Below, one piece after another: positions 1 to 6,624 of a DNA stretch of 9,160 nt (the stretch's first letter is position 1; each line of letters starts with the position of its first letter). This DNA comes from JBFJWU01 sp041623475 [NCBI: bacterium]. Its GTDB lineage: Bacteria; J088. The DNA is taken from the NCBI GenBank assembly GCA_041623475.1, contig JBFJWU010000118.1:1-9160 (forward strand). Direction: 5' to 3'. The translations under genes were made by a program, and so were the position numbers. The notes beneath the pieces were generated by a model that worked only from the letters and a program-made list of their open reading frames with translations, did no database searches and was not told the DNA's origin.

Positions 1-1566
1 ACGCCCCTGCCGGAACAACTACTGGCCACTGACCGTATCCTGGGGCCGGACGACTTTGTCGCCGGGCGCGCCGAAAATCTGGCCGCTGACGTTGTCGTCG
101 TCGGCACTGGTGCCGGCGGATCGGCGGTGTTCAGGGAACTGGCACTGGCTGGCGTCGATGTCCTGGCGGTCGAGGCTGGCGAGTTCCACCTGCCGCATCG
201 TGATTTCAACCAGCGCGAAGAAGCCATGATGCATCGCCTGTTCTGGGACAACGGCGCCCGGACGGACAAGGACCTGACGGTGACAATTTCCCACGGCAAG
301 GGTGTCGGCGGTAGTACGGTCCACAATATTTGCCTGTCCGAGCAGACCCCGGACGCGATTCTCGACCGCTGGCATCAGTCATTCGGCGTTTCCGGATGGT
401 CACCACAACGCCTGGCCCCCGTATTTGACCGTGTACGGACAAATTTGCGGATTGCACCGATTTCCGCCGGCGCCGTGAATCGAAACAATGCTCTGTTACG
501 CCAGGGCACGGAAGCCCTTGGCTGGTCGGGCCGTATCTATGACCACAACCGGTTCGCGTGCCTGCAATGTGGATATTGTTTCCTTGGCTGTGCCTATAAC
601 CGCAAACAGAGCGCGTTAATCACCTACGTCCCGTCAGCGATTCAGGCTGGTGGCCGCCTCGCATGGGGCCTGGAGGTCAGTCGCGTCAACCACAGGAACG
701 GGCGAACGGTTGGAATAGCCGGGACCTGGACCGATCCGACACGAGGTCGTCGCCTGGGCCCGGTCACGATCAAGGCCAACCACGTTGTCTTGGCCGCCTC
801 GGCAATGATGACACCGGTGCTGCTGCTGCGCAGCGGGATCACCGACACATCGGGGCTGACCGGACAGACCCTGCGGGTCCACCCGGCGGCACCCGTTGCC
901 GGTGTGTTTCCCGAGCCGGTGGACGGCTGGTCCGGCTTGCCACAGAGCTACATTGTTAACGAATTTGCAGACTTCTATGACGACGGGATTGGCGGCCACG
1001 TTATTATTCCCCTGTTTGGTCATCCCGGCCTGACAGGGGCAATGATGCCAGGTGTCGGACCGGGTTTGCACAGCTGGATGTCCAATTATCGCCACATCGC
1101 TGCGGCGACGCCGATGGTGCACGACGAATCAAAAGGCCGGATCTGGGAAAACCGTGGCCGTTTGCGGTTCGAGTACCAGTTGAACAAACGGGACCAGCAG
1201 GAACTCGCCCGCGGACTGCGAAATACTGCCGAGATATTCCTGGCAGCGGGTGCCAGCCAGGTCCTGTTGCCATTCAGCCGCCGGCCGATAGTCGCTCGAA
1301 CATCATCTGACCTGGACCAGATTGATCGAATCGGAGTCGGGGGCGACAATGTGCTGCTGTCCAGTGTTCATCCCCAGGGCAGCGTACCGATGGCAGCAGA
1401 TCCGGCGAATGGCGTCGTCGATTCCCGCGGGCATCATTTTGGACTGCAGAATCTATGGGTGGCGGATGGCAGCCTGTTCCCGACCAGTGTCGGCGTACCT
1501 CCGCAAATGAGCATCTACGCAGCTGGCACCGTCGTCGCGCGAGAATTATTAAGGAGCAAGACCTGA
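1..1566 (+). CDS. GMC-family FAD-dependent oxidoreductase, 5' end missing
   Basis: This is the C-terminal 521 residues of a glucose-methanol-choline (GMC) flavoprotein, a family that oxidises alcohols or sterols with FAD. The frame is open from base 1 and has no start codon before the GTG at 127. That GTG lies inside the FAD-binding fold, so the true start is before the window. Seen (numbering from base 1): the dinucleotide-binding GxGxxG at 35-40, the acidic end of beta-2 at E58, a GVGGSTVHN flavin loop at about 101-109, a four-cysteine motif CxxCxxCxxxC at 187-197, and the C-terminal HPQG with the presumed catalytic His457. The cysteine motif followed by a KQSALITYVP-like stretch recalls the long-chain fatty alcohol oxidase branch of the family. 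The residue usually Asn or His as catalytic partner is Pro500 here (GVPPQM). The substrate is unknown. No signal peptide can be judged. The gene stops 3 bases before polA and carries polA's ribosome binding site. Confidence 0.9.
   Translation, partial: TPLPEQLLATDRILGPDDFVAGRAENLAADVVVVGTGAGGSAVFRELALAGVDVLAVEAGEFHLPHRDFNQREEAMMHRLFWDNGARTDKDLTVTISHGKGVGGSTVHNICLSEQTPDAILDRWHQSFGVSGWSPQRLAPVFDRVRTNLRIAPISAGAVNRNNALLRQGTEALGWSGRIYDHNRFACLQCGYCFLGCAYNRKQSALITYVPSAIQAGGRLAWGLEVSRVNHRNGRTVGIAGTWTDPTRGRRLGPVTIKANHVVLAASAMMTPVLLLRSGITDTSGLTGQTLRVHPAAPVAGVFPEPVDGWSGLPQSYIVNEFADFYDDGIGGHVIIPLFGHPGLTGAMMPGVGPGLHSWMSNYRHIAAATPMVHDESKGRIWENRGRLRFEYQLNKRDQQELARGLRNTAEIFLAAGASQVLLPFSRRPIVARTSSDLDQIDRIGVGGDNVLLSSVHPQGSVPMAADPANGVVDSRGHHFGLQNLWVADGSLFPTSVGVPPQMSIYAAGTVVARELLRSKT
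1551..1556 (+). promoter_or_regulatory. Ribosome binding site of polA, inside the preceding gene
   Basis: The AAGGAG at these bases lies 13 bases before the polA ATG at 1570, a rather long spacing, and within the last codons of the oxidoreductase gene. It is the only Shine-Dalgarno-like sequence nearby. The arrangement implies that polA can be translated from a transcript that also carries the oxidoreductase. Confidence 0.6.
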
Positions 1567-1569
1567 GTT

Positions 1570-4302
1570 ATGGCTGATATACCCTCGAACACACGTGACA
1601 GCGTCTTCCTGCTGGATATCTCGGCGTATATTTTTCGCGCCTACCACGCGATTCGACCGCTGACCACCGCCGAGGGGTTCCCGACAAACGCTATTTTCGG
1701 CGTTACGCGGATGATGATGCGCCTGCTCCAGGACGCGCCCGATCCATTGATCATCGCCGTCAAGGATGCCCCGGGTCCATCGTGGCGGGCCGCCGAGTTT
1801 GCGGCGTACAAGGCCAATCGACCGCCCGCGCCGGAAGACCTAAAGGTCCAGTTCGACGAAATCTATGACATGATCAACGATCTGGGAATTCCCAGTGTCA
1901 TGGAGGATGGCCAGGAGGCAGACGACCTGATCGCCGGCATGGCCCGTCATTTTGCCGATGCCGGCCGCCCGGTCGTCATCGTCAGTGCTGACAAGGACCT
2001 GTTGCAGCTCGTTAATGATCGGATCCTGATGTGGGATCCAATGCGCGACACCCTGTATACCGCAGATGCCGTCCAGGAAAAATGGGGCGTACCACCGCAA
2101 CGCATCGCCGACATCCTGGCGTTGATGGGCGACAGCTCGGACAACATCCCCGGTGTCGCCGGAGTCGGACGCAAACGTGCCGAAGCACTGGTCAGTGAAT
2201 ATGGCTCGATTTCCGACATTCTCGCCAGACTGGATGAACTACCCGATCAGAAATGGGCCAACAACCTGCGCGAGAATCCTGACGCGGCCACCCTCAGCCT
2301 GCGCCTGATCCAGCTCGAGGGGGCCATGCCATCGGCGATCGACCCTGACCAGCTGATGCGCGGGACCCCGGACCTGCAGGGCCTCAAGGAACGGTTCAGG
2401 AAGTATGAGTTTCAGACGATGATTCGTGACCTGGACAAGATAAGAGTACGGGATGGCAAGGGATCCGATCCCGAGCCGGACATCGAAGTCGAGCCTGTCC
2501 GGATTTCAACGTTCCTGAATGACAAGGACCTGCGGACCGAAACGGATCCGGATGCGATCGCCCAGCTGCTGACGGCTGAAATCGTTGCGTTTGATACGGA
2601 AACGACCGGCCTGGAAACCCATACAGCGGAAATCGTCGGATTCAGTATCTCGACGACCGGCCGGGACGGCGTATACGTGCCGTTGGCCCACCACGATGGC
2701 GCCAACGGGGACTGGACTGCGATCAAGCCAATCCTGAAGGAATGGGCCGAGGATCCGGATCGCCGGAAATGGGGCCAAAACCTGAAGTACGACATCCAGA
2801 TCCTGCGCCGCGAGGGAATACGGATGGTCGGGGTCGCCGCTGACTCAATGCTGGCCAGTTACCTGCTGTCGCCGCACACCCGCGGACACGGGATGGATGC
2901 GATGGCAGAGCGGGAACTGGACCACGAGACCATGCACTTCAGCGATGTCGCACCGGACAAGGATTTCCGCAATGTCGCCATCGACAAGGCAACGGCATAC
3001 GCAGCAGAAGACGCTGTTGTCACCTGGGCGTTGTGCGAAAAACTGCATCCCCGTCTGGAATCCGAGTCTATTGACCAGGTTTATCGCGACATCGATGTGC
3101 CGCTGGTGCCGGTGTTGGCCGACATGGAATGGTGGGGCATCGAGGTCAATATTGACCGCCTGCAGGCGATGGAAACGGAATTGACCGACAAGATCAACCA
3201 GATCGAGACCCGGATCAAGAACCAGGCCGGGCGCGAAATCAACATTGCCAGCCCCAAGCAGATTGGCGAGTTGTTGTTTGACGAGATGGGGCTGCCCAGC
3301 AAAGGTGCGAAACGGACCAAGACCGGTGCGTGGTCCACCAACGCTGCCGTTCTGGAGGACCTGAAAGACGAACACGAGATAGTCGGCCAGATCCTTGACC
3401 ACCGGACCTGGTCAAAACTATTGTCGACGTATGTTGTGGCATTGCAAAAAGCCGTCCTGCCGGAAACGGGGCGAATCCATACGCAGTTCCAACAAACAAT
3501 CGCCGCTACCGGCCGACTGAGCAGCATCAATCCAAACCTGCAGAACATCCCCGTTCGCGACGAGTGGGGCGACCGTTTACGGGGTGCGTTCCAGGCTGCC
3601 CGGGGATTCACCCTGGTCGGCGCCGACTACAGCCAGGTCGAACTGCGTGTCCTGGCACATATGTCCGGTGACCCGGGTCTGCTGATGGCTTTTCGCGGCG
3701 GGCGCGATGTTCACACCCATACGGCAACCGAGATCCTTGACATTGCCGAGGCCGACGTGACCGCCGAGCACAGACGCCTGGCCAAAACCATCAACTTTGG
3801 CCTGATGTACGGCATGGGCAGCCAGAGACTTGCCAAAAGCCTGGGGATCAGCATTGCCGATGCCAAAGCGTATATCGAGAAGTATTTCGACCGCTACCCA
3901 GGTGTCCGTGAGTTTCGCGACCAGACGATCAGTAATGCCCGCAGCAATGGATTTGTCAGCACCCTGTACGGTCGCAAGCGATGGTTGCCCGAGTTTGCCA
4001 GCGGCAACGGCGGTTTGATCGCCCAGGCTGAACGGGTCGCCATCAACTCGCCAATCCAGGGCACCGCCGCAGACATCATGAAGATCGCCATGATCCGGGT
4101 ACACAAGCGGTTACTGGACGAGTTTCCCGACGCACGCATGTTGCTGCAGGTCCATGACGAACTGCTGCTCGAAGTCCCCGACGATCAGGTCACGGATGTC
4201 GAGCAAATGCTGGTCAGTGAAATGCGCGACGCCGCCAGACTGGACGTCCCCCTGCTGGTCGAGTCCGGCACCGGACCCGACTGGCATGCGGCGCACGGGT
4301 AA
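1570..4302 (+). CDS. polA: DNA polymerase I, full length with proofreading
   Basis: The 910-residue family A polymerase fills gaps and removes RNA primers in lagging-strand synthesis and excision repair (E. coli PolA is 928 residues). Three domains are visible. The 5'-3' exonuclease (about 11-290) has D16, E116-A-D118-D119, the SADKD segment and the D188/D191 DSSDNIPG helix-hairpin motif. The 3'-5' exonuclease (about 325-505) has D342/E344 (DTE), NLKYD ending at D408 and Y477...D481, so proofreading should be active. The polymerase (about 520-908) has motif A with D686 (DYSQVELR), motif B with R735, K739, F743 and Y747, and motif C with D863/E864 (VHDE). F743 corresponds to E. coli F762, the dideoxy-discriminating position. 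ATG at 1570 gives the expected N-terminus just before the first catalytic aspartate. The gene follows the oxidoreductase stop by 3 bases and precedes the nuclease gene by 21, so co-transcription is likely. Confidence 0.98.
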   Translation: MADIPSNTRDSVFLLDISAYIFRAYHAIRPLTTAEGFPTNAIFGVTRMMMRLLQDAPDPLIIAVKDAPGPSWRAAEFAAYKANRPPAPEDLKVQFDEIYDMINDLGIPSVMEDGQEADDLIAGMARHFADAGRPVVIVSADKDLLQLVNDRILMWDPMRDTLYTADAVQEKWGVPPQRIADILALMGDSSDNIPGVAGVGRKRAEALVSEYGSISDILARLDELPDQKWANNLRENPDAATLSLRLIQLEGAMPSAIDPDQLMRGTPDLQGLKERFRKYEFQTMIRDLDKIRVRDGKGSDPEPDIEVEPVRISTFLNDKDLRTETDPDAIAQLLTAEIVAFDTETTGLETHTAEIVGFSISTTGRDGVYVPLAHHDGANGDWTAIKPILKEWAEDPDRRKWGQNLKYDIQILRREGIRMVGVAADSMLASYLLSPHTRGHGMDAMAERELDHETMHFSDVAPDKDFRNVAIDKATAYAAEDAVVTWALCEKLHPRLESESIDQVYRDIDVPLVPVLADMEWWGIEVNIDRLQAMETELTDKINQIETRIKNQAGREINIASPKQIGELLFDEMGLPSKGAKRTKTGAWSTNAAVLEDLKDEHEIVGQILDHRTWSKLLSTYVVALQKAVLPETGRIHTQFQQTIAATGRLSSINPNLQNIPVRDEWGDRLRGAFQAARGFTLVGADYSQVELRVLAHMSGDPGLLMAFRGGRDVHTHTATEILDIAEADVTAEHRRLAKTINFGLMYGMGSQRLAKSLGISIADAKAYIEKYFDRYPGVREFRDQTISNARSNGFVSTLYGRKRWLPEFASGNGGLIAQAERVAINSPIQGTAADIMKIAMIRVHKRLLDEFPDARMLLQVHDELLLEVPDDQVTDVEQMLVSEMRDAARLDVPLLVESGTGPDWHAAHG

Positions 4303-4308
4303 ACCCGT
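4295..4308 (+). other. Small hairpin with the polA stop codon in its loop
   Basis: ACGGG (4295-4299) and CCCGT (4304-4308) form a perfect 5-bp stem around a TAAA loop, and the TAA in the loop is the polA stop codon. Only three T residues follow, so this is not a convincing terminator. It may affect termination or re-initiation at the next gene, or it may be chance. Confidence 0.35.
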
Positions 4309-4323
4309 TTCCTGCCAAATTCA

Positions 4324-5118
4324 ATGAACTCAACATTCAAGATCGTCCTGCGCTTTCTGCCGCCGCTGCTGATTGCCACGGCATGGGCGGCGGATCGGGC
4401 TGAAGTACTGCCCCATTGCGCGCTGCAACCGGTCGGTGAGCGGCAGGTAGCGGTTCACCGTGTCATTGACGGTGATACGTTTGTCGATGACTGCGGCCGC
4501 CATATTCGTGTCCTGCGCATCGACACGCCGGAAATGGATGATCCCCGGGGCCTGACCGCCGCGGCGTGGGTCCGGGACTGGTTTCGGGATGTGACGGGTC
4601 CGGTCACTCTGGATATCTGTGACGAGGAACCCACCGACAAATATGACCGCGTCCTGGCTGATGTCCGCCGCAGTGACGGGGCAAACCTGGCCGAGTCGTT
4701 GCTGGCCGCTGGCCAGGCGTGGACGCTGGCCATCCCGCCGTGCGGCATTGAACATGCAATCCATGACTGGTCAATAATGCGAGCCGCCCAGGAATCGGCC
4801 ACCGGAATCTGGTCAGCGGCATTGCCTGTCCACAGCATCAGGGAACTACCGACCGACCAACCCTATGTCAGGATCCGGGACCAGATTCGCGAGGTCCGCA
4901 AAAGCCGGCGCAACATTACCCTGGTCATTGGCGGCCGACGCCAGAATATCCATGTCCTGGTACCGCGGCGCAGTTGGCCCCGGTTCGAAAACGCCGGGAT
5001 TGACCTGACCAGCCTGCGTCGCCGGACGCTGGAAATTGAAGGCAAGGTCCACCGCCGGCCGGGTGCGCCCGCGCGCATGTATCTGGATTTCCCCGAATTT
5101 ATCGAACTATCGGACTAG
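4324..5118 (+). CDS. Exported thermonuclease-family (SNase-like) nuclease
   Basis: The 264-residue protein belongs to the staphylococcal nuclease family of calcium-dependent phosphodiesterases. A Sec signal peptide is visible: K6/R10, a hydrophobic core from about 8 to 21 and a likely AWA|AD cleavage after A22, so it probably acts in the periplasm or outside the cell. The nuclease fold spans about 41-165. By alignment to S. aureus nuclease the catalytic set is complete: D49/D51 (IDGDT; D19/D21), R62 (R35), D67 (D40), E70 (E43) and R109 in DKYDR (R87). Four cysteines (32, 57, 99, 140) could form disulfides after export. The C-terminal segment (about 180-262), alternating basic and beta-rich, looks like a second OB-like domain and may help bind nucleic acid. 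ATG at 4324 is the only start after the in-frame polA stop, and no Shine-Dalgarno sequence precedes it, which suggests translational coupling. Its physiological substrate is unknown. Confidence 0.9.
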   Translation: MNSTFKIVLRFLPPLLIATAWAADRAEVLPHCALQPVGERQVAVHRVIDGDTFVDDCGRHIRVLRIDTPEMDDPRGLTAAAWVRDWFRDVTGPVTLDICDEEPTDKYDRVLADVRRSDGANLAESLLAAGQAWTLAIPPCGIEHAIHDWSIMRAAQESATGIWSAALPVHSIRELPTDQPYVRIRDQIREVRKSRRNITLVIGGRRQNIHVLVPRRSWPRFENAGIDLTSLRRRTLEIEGKVHRRPGAPARMYLDFPEFIELSD

Positions 5119-5133
5119 CTTTGGCGTCGGGAT

Positions 5134-6117
5134 TCAAACGTCTTCGGCCAGGACATCGTCCAGGGGCTCAAGGTCCTCGGGATCCTGTCGACGCCAGATC
5201 GTCGCCAGCAGTGGCCCGGTTACGTTGTGCCAGATACTGAAGATCGCCCCCGGCACAGCCGCCAGGGGATCGAAATGAGCGACGGCCAGGGCCACTGCCA
5301 GCCCGGAATTCTGCATTCCGACCTCCAGGGCGACCGCCCGTCGCCGGGCCACGTTGCCATCCGTCGCCAGTCCGCCGACCCCATAGCCCAGCACCAGTCC
5401 CGCCAGGTTGTGCAGGACAACGGCAGCGACAACAACCACGGCGGCCAGCAAGCGGTCGTGGTTAAGGGCCACGATCACGCCAACGATCCAGGCTATGACA
5501 ACCATCGAACCAATCGGCAGCAGTCCGTTGAGAAAGAACTCGCCGGGTCGCCAGAAACGCCGAATCACGATTCCTGCCAGGACCGGCAGCAGGACGATCT
5601 TGGCCACTGTCAGGAACAACGGCCCTGGTTGCACCGGCACCCATTGCGATGCAAGCAACCAGACCCACATGGGCGTCAGCAAGGGACTAAGCATCGTCGA
5701 CACCGTTGTCATCGCCACAGATAAGGCAACATCCCCGCGGGCCAGGAACGTCACAACATTGGATGCGGTGCCTCCGGGACTGGCCCCGACCAGGACGACT
5801 CCCAATGCCAGCATCGGTGCCAACCCCAGGATACTGGCGATCGCCCAGCCAGCCAGCGGCATAACCAGGAACTGCAACAGGACGCCGGCAACCAGCGCCC
5901 AGCCGGCTGTTTTTAAGGAACGCAGGTTGTCGACCGTCAGGGTCAGTCCCATGCCCAACATGATCAGGCCCAGGGCCTCTGGTATCCAGGCCCGGCCCGC
6001 TGCGGCAACCGCCGGGTCGACGTAACCCCATAGCGCGCCCAGCAGCACCCAGATAACGAAACCATCCTGCAACAGCGCCACAAAGCGCCGACTGCGAGGT
6101 TGTTGCGGTCCAATCAA
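5134..6117 (-). CDS. Bile acid:sodium symporter (BASS) superfamily transporter
   Basis: This is an inner-membrane secondary transporter of about 327 residues with roughly nine or more hydrophobic helices. It probably takes up an organic anion with sodium; bacterial BASS proteins rarely have bile acids as natural substrate, and none can be assigned here. Compared from memory with the N. meningitidis ASBT structure, every sodium-site residue is present at a constant offset of five: Q82 (Q77), S119/N120 (S114/N115), S133 (S128), T137 (T132) and E265-V266-x-M268-Q269 (E260-Q264). The GASPGGTASN and EVGMQNSG segments are the two unwound crossing helices. I start it at TTG 6117, which overlaps the upstream stop as TTGA. 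GTG 6081 is an alternative. The upstream ATG at 6195 would overlap the neighbour by 82 bases and add a non-family-like, polar N-terminus. The C-terminus is an acidic tail. It is the second gene of a two-gene unit. Confidence 0.92.
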   Translation of the reverse strand: MIGPQQPRSRRFVALLQDGFVIWVLLGALWGYVDPAVAAAGRAWIPEALGLIMLGMGLTLTVDNLRSLKTAGWALVAGVLLQFLVMPLAGWAIASILGLAPMLALGVVLVGASPGGTASNVVTFLARGDVALSVAMTTVSTMLSPLLTPMWVWLLASQWVPVQPGPLFLTVAKIVLLPVLAGIVIRRFWRPGEFFLNGLLPIGSMVVIAWIVGVIVALNHDRLLAAVVVVAAVVLHNLAGLVLGYGVGGLATDGNVARRRAVALEVGMQNSGLAVALAVAHFDPLAAVPGAIFSIWHNVTGPLLATIWRRQDPEDLEPLDDVLAEDV

Positions 6118-6476
6118 TCCGGATGCCCGATAATCATCGTCGGGAAATTCCGGATTGCCAGCATGTTGGCAACCATTGCAACGCGGTCGCCCCAATGGGC
6201 GTAGGAGATGACAATCATTCCCGGAGGCCGGCTGCCAACCAGCTCGGTCACAAACTGGGCGGGGCGCACCTGCAGGACGCGGAATGGACGCTCCAGTGCC
6301 GTCAGGCGCTCTTCCAGGTCCGGTATGACCTCTTCATTCCAGAACGCCTGGTCCTCGACTTCCAGCGACGGATAGACGTAATCCAGGTCCAGTTCGGCGC
6401 CGGGAAACAGCGATGACAGGTGCGACTCGACGTGGCTGATCTTGTCTGGCTGGAACGCCAGGATGATGACCCGCAT
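6114..6476 (-). CDS. Conserved-looking small alpha/beta protein of unknown function
   Basis: I do not recognise this 120-residue protein. It reads as a soluble alpha/beta fold: strand at about 2-7 (RVIILAF), a helix to about 23, an acidic helix in the middle (about 39-63), then strand-helix pairs ending in two hydrophobic strands, PGMIVISY and TMIIGH. It has no signal peptide, transmembrane segment or cysteine, so it is probably cytoplasmic. ATG 6476 is chosen because GGAGG sits 4 bases before it. A longer reading to 6587 would run through the neighbouring terminator and the promoter region. Its stop TGA overlaps the likely TTG start of the BASS transporter, so the two are probably translated together. 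A role in regulating or serving that transporter is inference only. Confidence 0.75.
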   Translation of the reverse strand: MRVIILAFQPDKISHVESHLSSLFPGAELDLDYVYPSLEVEDQAFWNEEVIPDLEERLTALERPFRVLQVRPAQFVTELVGSRPPGMIVISYAHWGDRVAMVANMLAIRNFPTMIIGHPD

Positions 6477-6480
6477 GGGA

Positions 6481-6485
6481 CCTCC
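6481..6485 (-). promoter_or_regulatory. Ribosome binding site deciding the start at 6476
   Basis: GGAGG on the - strand, 4 bases before the ATG at 6476-6474. The spacing is slightly short, but this is the strongest Shine-Dalgarno match upstream and it excludes the longer reading that begins at 6587. Confidence 0.7.
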
Positions 6486-6513
6486 GACAGGTGCGCTGTT
6501 GGACCTTCTGCCA

Positions 6514-6544
6514 ATTATGTTAGCGCCATCGTCGCCTGGTGCAA
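6514..6544 (-). promoter_or_regulatory. Candidate sigma70-type promoter of the small protein-transporter unit
   Basis: On the - strand, TTGCAC (6544-6539) could be a -35 element. The AT-rich TAACATAAT (6522-6514) offers a -10 as TAACAT at 16-bp spacing, or as the better-matching CATAAT at 19 bp. It lies in the gap between the lipoprotein terminator and the small gene, where a promoter is expected. It was judged by eye from consensus only. Confidence 0.4.
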
Positions 6545-6545
6545 G

Positions 6546-6557
6546 CCGAGCGCTCGG
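6546..6557. promoter_or_regulatory. Perfect 12-bp palindrome next to a -35 element
   Basis: CCGAGCGCTCGG is self-complementary over all 12 bases. It sits just upstream of the candidate -35 hexamer of the divergent-side promoter and just past the lipoprotein terminator. It could be an operator or a chance GC-rich palindrome. No second copy was seen in the window. Confidence 0.3.
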
Positions 6558-6568
6558 GACCCGGGCAC

Positions 6569-6599
6569 AAAAAAAGGCCCGCCACAAGGGCGGGCCTTT
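6569..6599 (-). terminator. Rho-independent terminator of the lipoprotein gene
   Basis: An 11-bp stem (6573-6583 with 6589-6599), mostly G-C with three A-T pairs at the base, closes a 5-base loop. Read on the - strand, the A run at 6569-6575 becomes a 7-base U tract, three of which also pair in the stem. It lies 25 bases after the lipoprotein stop codon. The + strand lacks a comparable T tract, so it should act in one direction only. Confidence 0.92.
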
Positions 6600-6624
6600 C
6601 GTTCAAGACAATGTCAAGCCTTGA

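Noticed and set aside
127-129. GTG as start of the oxidoreductase
   Set aside because: The in-frame sequence before it contains the beta strand and GxGxxG of the FAD-binding fold, so the gene begins before the window.
2845-3611. Antisense open frames across polA (2845-3402, 3081-3611, 3577-4104)
   Set aside because: polA motifs are intact throughout this span, and the antisense translations show no family motif. They are GC-rich shadow frames.
4295-4312. Intrinsic terminator after polA
   Set aside because: The stem is only 5 bp and is followed by three T residues, then C. The next gene begins 21 bases after the stop.
5227-6025. + strand open frames opposite the transporter (5227-5724, 5408-6025)
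   Set aside because: The translations are rich in Gln, His, Thr and Arg with no motif. The - strand frame carries the complete BASS sodium-site residues.
6477-6587. Extension of the small protein to 6587
   Set aside because: It would read through the intrinsic terminator and the promoter region. A GGAGG sits directly before the ATG at 6476.
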